From assembly GCA_910586505.1 (NCBI GenBank), contig CAJUGV010000005.1, forward strand, positions 124,001 through 188,000: a stretch of 64,000 nucleotides of DNA. The letters are read 5' to 3'. The first letter of the stretch is position 1. Each line of letters starts with the position of its first letter. Under the pieces are notes generated by a model. That model made no database searches and was not told the origin of the DNA. It saw nothing but the letters and a program-made list of their open reading frames with translations. The stretch comes from an uncultured Paraprevotella sp. GTDB taxonomy: Bacteria; Bacteroidota; Bacteroidia; Bacteroidales; Bacteroidaceae. Positions 34,728 through 44,705 of this stretch are shown piece by piece. The position numbers were made by a program, and so were the translations under genes.

Positions 34728-36227
34728 TCAGTTTTTCTGTCGTGCCGGGACGGCCTCAGTGTCTCTGATCACCGAGGCAAATTCCTGTGGCGGGGTTTCG
34801 ACAGGTCCTGTCATGAATTCCGGAATATTGTAGCTGCGCATGAAGCGGCGGTGCATGTCCGGATCTTCCTGAGGCAGTTCGAACGGTTTGCGTCCCTTGC
34901 CCTCTTTGTCGATATAGGCGATGAACGGCCGTGTGTAATTCCCGTCGTATCGTCGGCTGCTGAACACAACCCAACGTCCGTTGCTGCTCCATGAATGGTA
35001 GCTTTCCACATCGGGCGAATTGATTTCTGTCATGGGGCGCACTTGTCCGGTGCGCAGGTCCATCAGATAGAGGTCTGCGTCCTTGTGCCAGATGTGGAAC
35101 ACACCGAACTCGCCCAGGGTGAACATGAGAAAGCGTCCGTCGGGAGAGATGCGCGGCAGTGTGGCGCTTTTTCCGATAGCGGCGGCGTCGAACACCATTT
35201 CGGGCTGTCCGACATTGCCGGTCGACGGGTCGTAGGTTCTGCGGTAGAGGTTGTATTTGATTTCCTTGTAGCGCAGGATGGTCTCGTTGTCCAGATTCTC
35301 TATTGTGTCCTTACGCTCGAAATGTGCGGAGGCATAGTAGAGGTATTTTCCGTCGGGGCTCCACCACGGGAACACTTCCAGTTCGTCGGCATCGCCCTGA
35401 ATGCGTATAACTTCGTTCTTCTCCACATCATAAAGAATCAGGTCGCTTAACATATCCTGCACCTCTACCTTTTGCAGGTCGCGGGTGTGGAAAGTCTGCC
35501 CTGTCCGGTTCACCGAATAGGCGATGAGTTTCTCGGTCGGATGCCATGCGGGATATACACCGCCCGAGATCAGCGAGTCGGTTTTCAGGTTTGCCTTGAC
35601 GGTTTTCCCGTCGTAGGAAATCACTGTGCCGCCCATGCTCTCGCGCACATGGAATTGCATCCGTGCGGGACTGTAATTCTGGTAGGCATGGCAGTTGATA
35701 CATTGTGCGTGTTCCACGTCGGAGTTGATCATGTTGCCGTAAATGATGTTTTCGGAAAATCCCGTCAGGTCGCGCTGATTGATGGTCAGGTCCTTGTAGG
35801 TGACGTAGGACGGACAGATAAGGCGATAGGAGAGATAAGGGTCGATGTTCTCTTCTGCCACATGTATATGAAAAGGTTGCCGCCTGGTCCATTTGCCGTC
35901 GTGTTCCACAAACACCTCCACTTCCATTTCTTTTCCTTGAGAGGCAGCCAGTATTTCGTGCCACTTCTTTTCCGGAGGAGTCACCTTGCGGTCGTCCGTG
36001 GTCCATTCGCCGCCGGGGTAAGAGATGCGTGCCGCATAGGCATCGGCTTCTTCGTCTATCATGAAGCACAGCGGAGCGATGTTAGGCGGAACCGTCACAC
36101 CATTGTAGTCGGGATAAATTTCCGGAGCCTGCGGGCTTTCGGCATAGGTGTCGGGCATTTGGGGGGTGCAGCCGAAGCAGAGGGCGCCCAGCCATATGCC
36201 GGTCAGTGTTTTCAGAAAGGTGTTCAT
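34728..36227 (-). CDS. Propeller lipoprotein (TolB/PD40-like) with a CxxCH motif
   Basis: The 499-residue protein has a lipoprotein signal (LCFGC, Cys20). The N-terminal part (about 40-160) is beta-rich with PGGEWTTDD and a carbohydrate-binding-like look, followed by CINCH at 176-180, the classic c-type heme attachment motif, in HAQCINCHAYQNYSP. The C-terminal two-thirds carries WD40/TolB-type blades (WHPTEKLIAYS, WWSPDGKYLYYAS, ISPDGRFLMFTLG, WSSNGRWVVFSSRR). It would be anchored in a membrane facing the periplasm or outside. Heme binding is inferred from the motif only. It lies 2 bp after the DUF6057 gene and 26 bp before the S9 peptidase. Confidence 0.8.
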   Translation of the reverse strand: MNTFLKTLTGIWLGALCFGCTPQMPDTYAESPQAPEIYPDYNGVTVPPNIAPLCFMIDEEADAYAARISYPGGEWTTDDRKVTPPEKKWHEILAASQGKEMEVEVFVEHDGKWTRRQPFHIHVAEENIDPYLSYRLICPSYVTYKDLTINQRDLTGFSENIIYGNMINSDVEHAQCINCHAYQNYSPARMQFHVRESMGGTVISYDGKTVKANLKTDSLISGGVYPAWHPTEKLIAYSVNRTGQTFHTRDLQKVEVQDMLSDLILYDVEKNEVIRIQGDADELEVFPWWSPDGKYLYYASAHFERKDTIENLDNETILRYKEIKYNLYRRTYDPSTGNVGQPEMVFDAAAIGKSATLPRISPDGRFLMFTLGEFGVFHIWHKDADLYLMDLRTGQVRPMTEINSPDVESYHSWSSNGRWVVFSSRRYDGNYTRPFIAYIDKEGKGRKPFELPQEDPDMHRRFMRSYNIPEFMTGPVETPPQEFASVIRDTEAVPARQKN

Positions 36228-36229
36228 GA

Positions 36230-38134
36230 TCAGTAGGTTTGTAATCCGTTGACTAAGAAATAAAAATAATAGAATGTGTGGCCGAACTGCGGGCGGAAAG
36301 CCTCAGCCATTTGAGCCTCCGTCATACCGGCACATTGCTGCGTGAACTCCGTGAAACGGCGGTAGCTGTCTTTCACCTCTTGGTCGAAAGGCATGTGGCT
36401 GATGTCGATCTTGTTTTCCAGATGTCCGTAAAGGTAGGCCGCTTCCTGATAATGCCGCGGCATGTGCTCTCCGTTGTGGAGCGTGGCATAGCGGAAGAAG
36501 CGCGGCCAGAACAGGTCGATGTCTTTCATTTGCAGGGCGGCTATCAGGCTTTGCTCCTGGCAGAGCGGGTCATGGCTGTCTTCGTACGTGAACGTTCTGA
36601 GCAGATACATCTCGATGATGCTCATGTCGCTGTTGAGTTTGCTTTGCTGAGGCAGGAGCCGCAGAATGGGCTGGAACTCGCTGCTTTCGCGGATCCGTTC
36701 CGGATGGTCGAGAAAAGCCTCGTATCTTTCGGCCCATTCCTTTTGAAAGAGTGTGCGTTTGAGCATGTTGATGTATTTACGGGCCACTTTGAAGTCGCCG
36801 TTGGCGATGGATGTTTTCGCCATGTACTTCAGGTATTCCGTGCGCCATCCGAATACCACGCCGTCTTCCATGCACCAACGGTAGCAGTAGTTCTCCTGGC
36901 CGTAATGGTAGTAGAGGGCCTTGCCGCCCACATGGGCCAGACGGACGAGGAACGGTGCATTGGGGCGTGCTCCTCCCTCGCGGTATTGGAACATCTCGTC
37001 GCCGGCCCGTCCCAGGCGGAACAGTGCCAGGTTTTTATTCATCACCAGCAGTCGGGTAGGCTCCGCTGTGCCGCTCAGGAAGATGGCCGGTATCTGTTCC
37101 CAGTTCTCTTCTTCGATGGCGCGGGCCATGAGCAGCTCTTTCCGGAAGTTTTCGTCTGCATACCAAGCTTTCTTCAATCCCCATGCCGTGGCGGCCAATA
37201 GAAGAATATGGCCTGTGATAATGAGGATTCCTTTTTTGAGAACAGGGGTGTAGGTGTGAATTAAGGCTCCTGCCAGGGGAACCGCAAACATGATGTAATA
37301 AGGTATGCGGTAGGAGGTGAAAACTTTGCCGTCGGCATTGAAACTCGGTAGCGCGGCCGTGTAGACGGCGTTGATATTGGTTTGTGCATAGAGATGCCAT
37401 GCGGCGAGAGGAACACCGATGGCTAACAGGATGCCCGATAGGGTGGTCACGATGCGATGGCTGTTCCGTATGCCGGATATGCGCCAGCAGAGCACCAGCA
37501 TGTAGACGGTGCCGGCAAGGGCATAGGCACCCGCCAAAGGGTAGCCTGCAATTGTCCAGACGCAAATCCAAATGCAGCCGGCCCAGGGATAGCATGCCAG
37601 CCGGCTGTATATCCATACGGCCGTCAGGGCTGTCAGCATGCCGAGCGAGGCAGCGAAGAAATACCCCGGAAACTTGATGTAGTAGATGAAGTAGCCCATC
37701 TGTACGATACCGGCCAGCAAGGCGGCGGGTACAAGGGCGGGCAGCAGGCTCCATGCGGCAGAGAGCCGGAAAGCGGAACGCATCACAAAAATGATGGAGG
37801 CCCATATGGCGACAAGCAGAGCGACACCGGCTGCCGGATAGTAGAAAAACTGGGTGAGAAAGCAGGCAGCCCATTGCAGCGGACCGCCGGGATAGATGTC
37901 AAACGTATGGTAGAATGTACTGTCTGGCAGGAACAGATTGAGTTCCTGTATCCGGAAGAGCGTTTCTTGCTCATAAGTGAAAAGGCAGAAGCCCAGTATG
38001 GCCGGAAGAACGAGGCCGTAGAGCCAGGGCACAGCCTTTTCCAAGAAGCGGTTCGGCCGCTTTCTGTTCTGTCCGTCGGGGCCTGTGGCGTCGGGGTTGA
38101 ACGGTTTCGAAAAATCGGTGTTCATGATGTTCAA
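36230..38134 (-). CDS. DUF6057-type multi-pass membrane protein
   Basis: A 634-residue protein. The first 330 residues are strongly hydrophobic with roughly nine or ten membrane segments, beginning after a short polar head at WLYGLVLPAILGFCLF; the last 300 residues are soluble and helical (REGGARPNAPFLVRLAHVGG, ANGDFKVARKYINML, a TPR-like look). The arrangement matches Bacteroides proteins grouped as DUF6057, which have no known function. The start could be at 38134 or at the ATG three codons later. First gene of the three-gene minus-strand unit, with a -7 box at 38170-38177. Confidence 0.7.
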   Translation of the reverse strand: MNIMNTDFSKPFNPDATGPDGQNRKRPNRFLEKAVPWLYGLVLPAILGFCLFTYEQETLFRIQELNLFLPDSTFYHTFDIYPGGPLQWAACFLTQFFYYPAAGVALLVAIWASIIFVMRSAFRLSAAWSLLPALVPAALLAGIVQMGYFIYYIKFPGYFFAASLGMLTALTAVWIYSRLACYPWAGCIWICVWTIAGYPLAGAYALAGTVYMLVLCWRISGIRNSHRIVTTLSGILLAIGVPLAAWHLYAQTNINAVYTAALPSFNADGKVFTSYRIPYYIMFAVPLAGALIHTYTPVLKKGILIITGHILLLAATAWGLKKAWYADENFRKELLMARAIEEENWEQIPAIFLSGTAEPTRLLVMNKNLALFRLGRAGDEMFQYREGGARPNAPFLVRLAHVGGKALYYHYGQENYCYRWCMEDGVVFGWRTEYLKYMAKTSIANGDFKVARKYINMLKRTLFQKEWAERYEAFLDHPERIRESSEFQPILRLLPQQSKLNSDMSIIEMYLLRTFTYEDSHDPLCQEQSLIAALQMKDIDLFWPRFFRYATLHNGEHMPRHYQEAAYLYGHLENKIDISHMPFDQEVKDSYRRFTEFTQQCAGMTEAQMAEAFRPQFGHTFYYFYFLVNGLQTY

Positions 38135-38169
38135 GTTGTTTTTCCCGTGAGGGATTAGATTTTCATGTT

Positions 38170-38177
38170 CAAAGTTA
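38170..38177 (-). promoter_or_regulatory. -7 box of the DUF6057 operon
   Basis: TAACTTTG on the minus strand, 35 bp before the start codon at 38134. Confidence 0.7.
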
Positions 38178-38250
38178 ATAAATCTTGCAGCGAAAGCGTA
38201 ATATTTCTATGAAAACTTTGAAAAAAGGCTGCGAGACAAACAAAAGACGT

Positions 38251-38258
38251 TATCTTTG
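38251..38258 (+). promoter_or_regulatory. -7 box of the GH2 gene
   Basis: TATCTTTG, 60 bp before the ATG at 38319; no clear -33 box at the expected spacing. Confidence 0.65.
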
Positions 38259-38318
38259 TATTTAATATTTTTAATTATTGACTAACCGCGTCTGTGACGC
38301 AATTAAAAAAGAAGTACC

Positions 38319-41300
38319 ATGTTTAGACAACTGATGTTTTCTTGTGCCTGTATGGCCGTGCTTTCGGCCGGAGCGCAGAAGGACAAGCCTTGGTGGCTGG
38401 ACCCTGAGGTGAACGAAGTGAACACGATGGCCCCCCATGCGGCGTTTTTCGCTTATGAGTCGGAAGATTTGGCAGAGGCCGGCTGTAAGGACCGGTCGGC
38501 TCGTTATCTTTCTTTGGAGGGCAAGTGGAAGTTCAATTTCTCTAAAGATCATGACAAAGCACCCCGCGATTTCTTCTCGCTGAAGTATGACGATTCCCAA
38601 TGGACGGACTTTCCCGTGCCCGGAATGTTGGAGCTGAACGGTTACGGTGATGCCGTTTACAGCAATACCGGCTATTCATGGAAGACGCAGTTCAAGTCCG
38701 AGCCTCCTTTTGTGGAAGAACGTAACAATTATACCGGTTCATACCGCAAGATGGTGACTATACCGGCAGACTGGAAAGGCGACCGGATTTGCCTGCACGT
38801 GGGTTCGGCCACATCGAATCTGACGGTGTGGGTGAACGGTAAGTTTGTGGGCTACAGCGAAGACAGCAAAGTGTCTGCCGAGTTCGATCTGACCAAGTAT
38901 CTCACACCCGGCAGGGAGAACCTGATTGCGATGCAGGTGATGCGCTGGTGCGACGGTTCGTATCTCGAAGACCAGGACTTCTGGCGGTTTACGGGTATTG
39001 CCCGCGAGGTATATCTTTATGCACGTCCGCAGGCTCACATTGCAGACCTTTTCATCACTCCCGACCTGACCGACAATTACACCAACGGAAAGCTGGACAT
39101 CCGGTTAAATGCAGCAGGGGCCAAAGGGCGGACGGTGGTGTTCTCGCTTCGCGACAAGGACGGAAAGGAAGTGGCTTCGCAAACAGCCAAAGTCGGCTCC
39201 GACGGTGAGGCGAAAGTCGGTATGGACGTGAAGAATCCGTTGAAATGGACGGCTGAAACACCCCACCTTTATATGCTCTATACGACTTTGATGGATGGCA
39301 ATAGTGTGGCCGAAGTGGTGCCGCAGCGTGTGGGTTTCCGCAAGGTGGAAATCAAGAACGCTCAGGTGCTGGTGAACGGCAAGCCGGTGTTGTTCAAAGG
39401 AGCGGACCGCCACGAACTTGACCCGGTGACGGGATATGTGGTGTCTGTGGAACGCATGCTCGAAGACATACGTATCATGAAGGAACTCAATATCAATGCC
39501 GTGCGTACCTGTCATTATCCCGACGATCCACGTTGGTATGAGCTTTGCGACATCTACGGGCTTTATCTTGTGGCGGAAGCCAATATAGAGAGTCACGGAA
39601 TGGGCTACGGCGACAAGACGCTGGCCAAGAACGCCTCTTACGAGAAAGCGCATATGGAACGTAACGAGAGCAATGTGAAAATATACAAGAACCACCCTTC
39701 CATCATCTTCTGGAGTTTGGGTAACGAGGCCGGTTACGGACCGAATTTTGAAAAAGCCTATGATTTTGTGAAGGCTTACGACCCGAGCCGCCCGTGTCAG
39801 TACGAGCAGGCAGGCCAAAACGGCAAGACGGACATCTTCTGTCCGATGTACTATGACTACGGAAACTGCGAACGTTATGCCAAGGGAGACAATCCGCGTC
39901 CGCTCATACAGTGCGAGTATGCACATGCCATGGGTAATTCCATGGGCGGTTTCAAGGAATATTGGGACATGACACGCAAGTATCCCAAGTATCAGGGCGG
40001 CTTCATCTGGGACTTCGTAGACCAGGGACTGCGTGTGAAGAACAAGCAGGGTAAGACGATTTATGCTTATGGCGGTGACTTCGGCCGTTATCCGGCCAGC
40101 GACCACAACTTCAACTGTAACGGTATTATCAATCCCGACCGCAAGCCCAATCCGCATGCCAATGAAGTACGCTATTACTATCAGGACATCTGGGCCACGC
40201 CGAAGAATCTGCAGGCCGGCGAGATAGAGATATACAACGAATACTTTTTCAAGGCCCTCGATAACGTGGAGCTGCGCTGGACGCTGGAGAGCGAAGGACG
40301 TGTGCTGGCCAACGGACGCAATATGCTCGATGTGCCCGCACAGCAGAAGCGCACGGTGAAACTGGACGGTTTCCGTATGCCCGAGGATACAAAGGGCGAG
40401 GTGGTGCTCAATCTGGATTTCGTATTGAAGCAGGGAGAGCCTATGCTTGACGCCGGATATGCCGTGGCGCGCGAGCAGTTTGTGCTGAATGCTTATCAGT
40501 TCCCCACGATGGAAAGCGTAATGGCCGCATGTCCGGACCGTAAGGGGGTTCAGAAGGTGGCCAAGGAAGAGCAGGAAGCCTGCGTGACGCTGACTGCCGG
40601 TCCGACTTCCGTCACTTTCAACCGCTGGACGGGATGGATTGATTATCTTGATGTGGATGGCCGTCCGATGCTGGAAGAAGGCTATGCCGTCACTCCCGAT
40701 TTCTGGCGCGCACCCACAGACAACGATTACGGTGCCAACGCGCAGCGGAATTTGCGTGCCTGGAAGAATCCCGAACTCAAACTCAAATCGTTCGATGTGA
40801 AGTGGAGTGAGAAGGATTCGGAGAAACATGTGGTGGCAGTATATGACATGCCGTCGGTGGATGCCGTGCTTACCATGACTTATACCTTGACTGCTGCAGG
40901 CGAACTGGTGGTAAGCGAGGATATGAAGGTGAACAAGGATGCCAAGCACAAACCCGAACTGATGCGTTTCGGTATGCAGATTGTCATGCCCGGCGAGTTC
41001 GGCAGACTGACTTACTACGGCAAAGGTCCGGGTGAGAACTATGCAGACCGTCACGACGGTGATCGCCTGGGACGCTATGATGCCGCAGTGGCCGATCAGT
41101 ATTGGGGATATGTGCGTCCGCAGGAGAGCGGTAACAAAACCGAGGTTCGTTACTGGGATGTGAAAGATGAGAATGGCAAGGGACTGGAGTTCTATTCCTT
41201 TGCACCGATGGAGTGCAGCACGCTGAATTATCTGGCTTCCGATCTGGACGACGGATTGGACAAGGCTGCTCGTCAGAGCCATTCGGGCGACCTGACACCG

Positions 41301-41438
41301 CGTGATTTCAGTGTGGTGAAGCTGGCATCCCGTCAGCGCGGTCTGGCTTGTGTGAACAGTTGGGGTGCTGTTCCGCTCGAAAAGTACCGCCTGCCTTATC
41401 AGGATTATAGCTTTACTTACGTGATACGTCCGCTCTAA
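38319..41438 (+). CDS. Beta-galactosidase, GH2 family (LacZ-type, five-domain)
   Basis: A 1039-residue exported LacZ-type enzyme (signal MFRQLMFSCACMAVLSAGAQ). Domains in order: sugar-binding jelly roll (about 50-235), first immunoglobulin-like domain (about 240-345), TIM barrel (about 350-635), DUF4981 (about 645-730) and the small-chain domain (about 760-1035). The acid/base is Glu470 in SLGNEAGYG and the nucleophile is Glu533 in QCEYAHAMGN. The KGADRHELDP and RTCHYPDDP motifs are as in LacZ. It probably releases galactose from galactan or other oligosaccharides in the periplasm. It has its own promoter and a strong terminator. Confidence 0.95.
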   Translation: MFRQLMFSCACMAVLSAGAQKDKPWWLDPEVNEVNTMAPHAAFFAYESEDLAEAGCKDRSARYLSLEGKWKFNFSKDHDKAPRDFFSLKYDDSQWTDFPVPGMLELNGYGDAVYSNTGYSWKTQFKSEPPFVEERNNYTGSYRKMVTIPADWKGDRICLHVGSATSNLTVWVNGKFVGYSEDSKVSAEFDLTKYLTPGRENLIAMQVMRWCDGSYLEDQDFWRFTGIAREVYLYARPQAHIADLFITPDLTDNYTNGKLDIRLNAAGAKGRTVVFSLRDKDGKEVASQTAKVGSDGEAKVGMDVKNPLKWTAETPHLYMLYTTLMDGNSVAEVVPQRVGFRKVEIKNAQVLVNGKPVLFKGADRHELDPVTGYVVSVERMLEDIRIMKELNINAVRTCHYPDDPRWYELCDIYGLYLVAEANIESHGMGYGDKTLAKNASYEKAHMERNESNVKIYKNHPSIIFWSLGNEAGYGPNFEKAYDFVKAYDPSRPCQYEQAGQNGKTDIFCPMYYDYGNCERYAKGDNPRPLIQCEYAHAMGNSMGGFKEYWDMTRKYPKYQGGFIWDFVDQGLRVKNKQGKTIYAYGGDFGRYPASDHNFNCNGIINPDRKPNPHANEVRYYYQDIWATPKNLQAGEIEIYNEYFFKALDNVELRWTLESEGRVLANGRNMLDVPAQQKRTVKLDGFRMPEDTKGEVVLNLDFVLKQGEPMLDAGYAVAREQFVLNAYQFPTMESVMAACPDRKGVQKVAKEEQEACVTLTAGPTSVTFNRWTGWIDYLDVDGRPMLEEGYAVTPDFWRAPTDNDYGANAQRNLRAWKNPELKLKSFDVKWSEKDSEKHVVAVYDMPSVDAVLTMTYTLTAAGELVVSEDMKVNKDAKHKPELMRFGMQIVMPGEFGRLTYYGKGPGENYADRHDGDRLGRYDAAVADQYWGYVRPQESGNKTEVRYWDVKDENGKGLEFYSFAPMECSTLNYLASDLDDGLDKAARQSHSGDLTPRDFSVVKLASRQRGLACVNSWGAVPLEKYRLPYQDYSFTYVIRPL

Positions 41439-41474
41439 GCGGAGGCCTGATTCGCCTCAGGCGGATGATTCTTT

Positions 41475-41514
41475 GCCGGAAACGATTTCTTCGTGAAGTC
41501 GTTTCCGGCTTTTT
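41475..41514 (+). terminator. Terminator after the GH2 gene
   Basis: GCCGGAAACGA / TCGTTTCCGGC (perfect 11-bp stem) followed by TTTTT. Confidence 0.92.
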
Positions 41515-41609
41515 CATGGCGTGCTGCGGATGCGACAAAGCGTGTGGACCGACGAATAAATGTCAGGAAAACGGGGGATGCGCGGATGCGGTGCGCAAGG
41601 CGGCGGATT

Positions 41610-41675
41610 TTCGTCCGCAGTAAATTAAAAAATACTCCGCAAGAAAATAAATTTTCATGGGCACGAAATTTTATT
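41610..41675 (+). repeat. Intergenic 22-bp-period repeat, locus D (three units)
   Basis: Units start at 41610 (TTCGTCCGCAGTAAATTAAA), 41632 (ATACTCCGCAAGAAAATAAA) and 41654 (TTTCATGGGCACGAAATTTT). The first is close to the third unit of locus A, and GCACGAAA in the last is shared with loci B and C. The second unit forms a 17-bp stem with 41670-41686 (CTCCGCAAGAAAATAAA). Confidence 0.75.
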
Positions 41676-41686
41676 TTCTTGCGGAG
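41635..41686. repeat. Perfect 17-bp inverted repeat within repeat locus D
   Basis: Arms 41635-41651 and 41670-41686 with an 18-nt loop. It lies between the convergent GH2 and GH128-like genes, as the hairpin of locus C does between its convergent pair. Confidence 0.7.
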
Positions 41687-41772
41687 ATTTACATAAGGTT
41701 GTGAATCATAGATTTAGGAGAAAACAGGAACGTATGGTGAACGTTTGTTTTGTATATTATTTTATAGAAAGA

Positions 41773-41816
41773 CCATGCGCTTCCGAACAGCCGTTAATCG
41801 GTTCGGAAGCGCATGG
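41773..41816 (-). terminator. Terminator of the GH128-like gene
   Basis: CCATGCGCTTCCGAAC / GTTCGGAAGCGCATGG, a perfect 16-bp stem with 12-nt loop; on the minus strand it is followed by TCTTTCTAT. Confidence 0.8.
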
Positions 41817-41870
41817 CCGAGATTCGGGTCTTATTTGCAAACCGTTCGGTTTGTGAGCGGTCGGGCTTGT

Positions 41871-44639
41871 TTACGGAACCAGTACTTTGACAGCTCCAAG
41901 GCTTGTCTTTACCACGTAGATGCCTCTGGCAAGGCGGGTGTGGCGTGCGATCTGCTGTCCGCTCAGCGTGTAGATTCCGTAATGATCTGTGCCGTCTACG
42001 AATATATGTCCGTTTCGTACTCTTACCGTCGGTTGTGTCTGCTGAACGGAAACGATGTTGTCTCCTCCCTTGACTTTGGGATTGCTGATGGCAATCCATC
42101 CCATTACATCACCGTTGTTAAATACGTTGTCAACTTCCTGACCTTCGTCCGTCTCATCTTTCTGACGGATAATTCTCATAATGGTAGCGGCTTCTTCGCC
42201 GAGATAGTTCACGTCGTTGCGGTCTACGCTGAGACTTTGCAGACGATAGACGGATGCGGGGGCATAGTTGTCGGTCTGCGGGCCGCAGATGATGGTGGGG
42301 TTGTACAGCCCGGTGTGGTTACCTTGCGTGTCGGTGAAATAAATGTTGCGGATGCGTTTGCCGTCCACTTTGTCTTCTTCATTACGGCCCACACTCAGTA
42401 TTTTCCCGTCTTCCATTACGGATGTTCCCGGAGTAGCGGCTACATAGTACACGTCTTGTGACACAAATGTGCTTGAGGTTTTGTCTAAGGCGGCCTGCCG
42501 GGCCAGCTTTACGGCGAAGCCTTTGTGAGTGATGTGCCATACCTTTGTCATGAAAGGGTGGCCTGCGTAGCGGGTTACTATATTGGTAATGACAACCGGT
42601 GTCGTGCCTTCAGGGAACGGAGTCTCAAAATCAACCCACATGCTGTCGTTGTTCACTTTTTGGGGACATTTGCCTACTTGCATGGTGATGTCGCCGATCG
42701 AGTGACTTCCCATCTTCAGTACCATGAAATCCACGCTTTCTTCTTTTGCGAATGTTTGGGTATAGCTGCCCTGGTTCCATGGAAATGCTCTGAACGAGAA
42801 TTTGCCGCTTTGGATACGTGCCACCGTGTTGACGGGTACCGTATTCTGGTTGTTATAAGACGTCAGACCGGTGAATACGGCAGACGATTCTTCTGCTACG
42901 GCATCAAATTCGGTGTCCGTAGTATTCGAATCCGCGATTTTCAGTGTTCCGTACTGGAAACCGGGCTGTCCTTCCGCGCTGACCATGGAGAGTTGCACTT
43001 CTCCTGTTCTGCGTATTTTTTCGTCTAAGTCATAATTGGACACGCGGTAGGTGTACACTCCTTTCCTGAAATCTTCGGGTAAGATGACGGAATACGTGTA
43101 ACTTGTCTTTTCAGAGCACGGATAGGCTTGTAAGGTTTGCCATTCGCCGTCGTTCAGACGCACTTCCAGCAGTGTGGAGTCGGTGAATTCCGCGTTAGGA
43201 TTGTTCCATGTGATGACGAGCTTCCGGGTTCTTTCGGTGTATTCCAGGTTGATATTTTTTGGGGCCTTCTGCACCACGCGGGGCACGAATTCGTAGTTCT
43301 TGTTGTAGCCGATGTGGCTTTCCATGGTTGCGTAGAAATTGCCGAGGATGGAAAGCTTGCCGTCTTTGAGAATCTTGGAGCAGTCGGCCTCGCTGTTCCA
43401 GTAGGCGTATCTTTCGATATACGCAGTATTGTTCCAGTTGGTGAGCACTTTGCTCATTACATCGTAGTTCTTCTGTTGGTTTTCTATCGAATAGCTACGG
43501 TCTGTGGCGAAAATACCGTTGTTGTTCCATGATGCCCCCCAGACGAATTCGGATATCCAGATGGGGCGTTTGTAGTCGTTCCACCAGGATTGCAAGCCGT
43601 TGTTCAGGTTCCATTCCGGCCAGTAGCAGTGCATGTCGATGATGTCGCAACGCCATCCGCGTGCGTCGATGGAGTCCATGAAAGCCCGCATCCAGCCGAG
43701 ACTGCCGTCATGTGAGGAGGGCGAGCAGAGGCGCCGGCCGGTGGCCATCAGGTCTTCCCATGTGTTGAGCACGGCGTCAAGGTCTTCCGTGCCGTGGTCG
43801 GCCTCGTTGCCCGGTTCATTGTTGGTTTTCAGATGGGGGGAGTAGGTAAGCGTGCCGCAGTTGCCCGGCCATCCGATTTCGATCTTATGAGGAACACATT
43901 CGCAGTCCATACCGCGGTCTTCTCCCGGTCCGAAAGAATAGCACCACGATACGTTAAGGATTTGCGTGTCGTTATAGTTGGTGCTGTTGGCCAGTCCTTT
44001 TTTCTCTGCGTCGTTCCATTTGAATATGCGGTAGGAGGAGATGCGTTTGTCCATTTCCGGTGGAAGCACGGCAAATTCGAGGTCTTCCTTATCGGCAATA
44101 AAACAGCGGTTGTAGCCTCGTCCCTGCGCACTGTTGGAGAATGTCACCATGTAGCCTCTCTTGAGTCTGAAACTGCGGATGCGGTTGTTGAGTTTGGCGG
44201 TGGTCAGCGTGTTCATGTAGCCGTTGGAGTGTTCCAGTCCGAAGTCATTGACCGACTCGCCTCCGAAATTCTGTTCGGAGTATACCGTCAGCGGTTTGAA
44301 GTCTTTGGCGTAGGGCATGATGATGGAGCCGGAAGCATACATTTTTACTTGGCAGTTCTCATCGTTCACGGCATCTTCACCGTTTATCTTGACGAACGAC
44401 AGGTAGCTGAGTGCCTTGCTCGGCCGGACATTCTCGAAAATGATAACGGCATGCTCCGTATTGGTGAGATTGATGCTTCCTGTCACGGTGAAAGGAGTAG
44501 TTCCTTTGATCACATAGTCTACATCGGTGCTGAGCGTGACAGGGGCGGTTACCTGTTCGGTATAGCTGACTGTATTTTTAGCCGCGGCCGGCAGACTGAG
44601 TGCCAGAGCCAAAGTCAGGATGGATAATTGTGTTTTCAT
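41871..44639 (-). CDS. GH128-like (Asl1-type) glycoside hydrolase with T9SS-like C-terminal tail
   Basis: The 922-residue exported protein (signal MKTQLSILTLALALSLPAAA) has an N-terminal beta region (about 25-180), a catalytic barrel (about 200-435), a fibronectin-like domain (about 455-550), further beta domains and a short C-terminal domain (about 870-922). The barrel resembles the glyco_hydro_cc/GH128 clan: Glu275 in NNEPG fits the acid/base and Glu364 in IWISEF the nucleophile. Known GH128 enzymes cut beta-1,3-glucan, but the substrate here is uncertain. The tail (YGIYTLSGQQ, then LARGIYVVKTSLGAVKVLV) looks like a type A sorting domain. It follows the GH43 gene by 66 bp and is probably co-transcribed. 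Confidence 0.75.
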   Translation of the reverse strand: MKTQLSILTLALALSLPAAAKNTVSYTEQVTAPVTLSTDVDYVIKGTTPFTVTGSINLTNTEHAVIIFENVRPSKALSYLSFVKINGEDAVNDENCQVKMYASGSIIMPYAKDFKPLTVYSEQNFGGESVNDFGLEHSNGYMNTLTTAKLNNRIRSFRLKRGYMVTFSNSAQGRGYNRCFIADKEDLEFAVLPPEMDKRISSYRIFKWNDAEKKGLANSTNYNDTQILNVSWCYSFGPGEDRGMDCECVPHKIEIGWPGNCGTLTYSPHLKTNNEPGNEADHGTEDLDAVLNTWEDLMATGRRLCSPSSHDGSLGWMRAFMDSIDARGWRCDIIDMHCYWPEWNLNNGLQSWWNDYKRPIWISEFVWGASWNNNGIFATDRSYSIENQQKNYDVMSKVLTNWNNTAYIERYAYWNSEADCSKILKDGKLSILGNFYATMESHIGYNKNYEFVPRVVQKAPKNINLEYTERTRKLVITWNNPNAEFTDSTLLEVRLNDGEWQTLQAYPCSEKTSYTYSVILPEDFRKGVYTYRVSNYDLDEKIRRTGEVQLSMVSAEGQPGFQYGTLKIADSNTTDTEFDAVAEESSAVFTGLTSYNNQNTVPVNTVARIQSGKFSFRAFPWNQGSYTQTFAKEESVDFMVLKMGSHSIGDITMQVGKCPQKVNNDSMWVDFETPFPEGTTPVVITNIVTRYAGHPFMTKVWHITHKGFAVKLARQAALDKTSSTFVSQDVYYVAATPGTSVMEDGKILSVGRNEEDKVDGKRIRNIYFTDTQGNHTGLYNPTIICGPQTDNYAPASVYRLQSLSVDRNDVNYLGEEAATIMRIIRQKDETDEGQEVDNVFNNGDVMGWIAISNPKVKGGDNIVSVQQTQPTVRVRNGHIFVDGTDHYGIYTLSGQQIARHTRLARGIYVVKTSLGAVKVLVP

Positions 44640-44705
44640 TATCGGGTGTTAAGTTAATGGAAGGCAGACTATACGGTCTGCCTTAAAATGGTTAAATCAC
44701 TTCGT

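Noticed and set aside
39105..41282. 725-codon open frame on the minus strand across GH2
   Set aside because: Antisense to a LacZ-type enzyme with intact catalytic residues; the translation has no signal, motif or family pattern.
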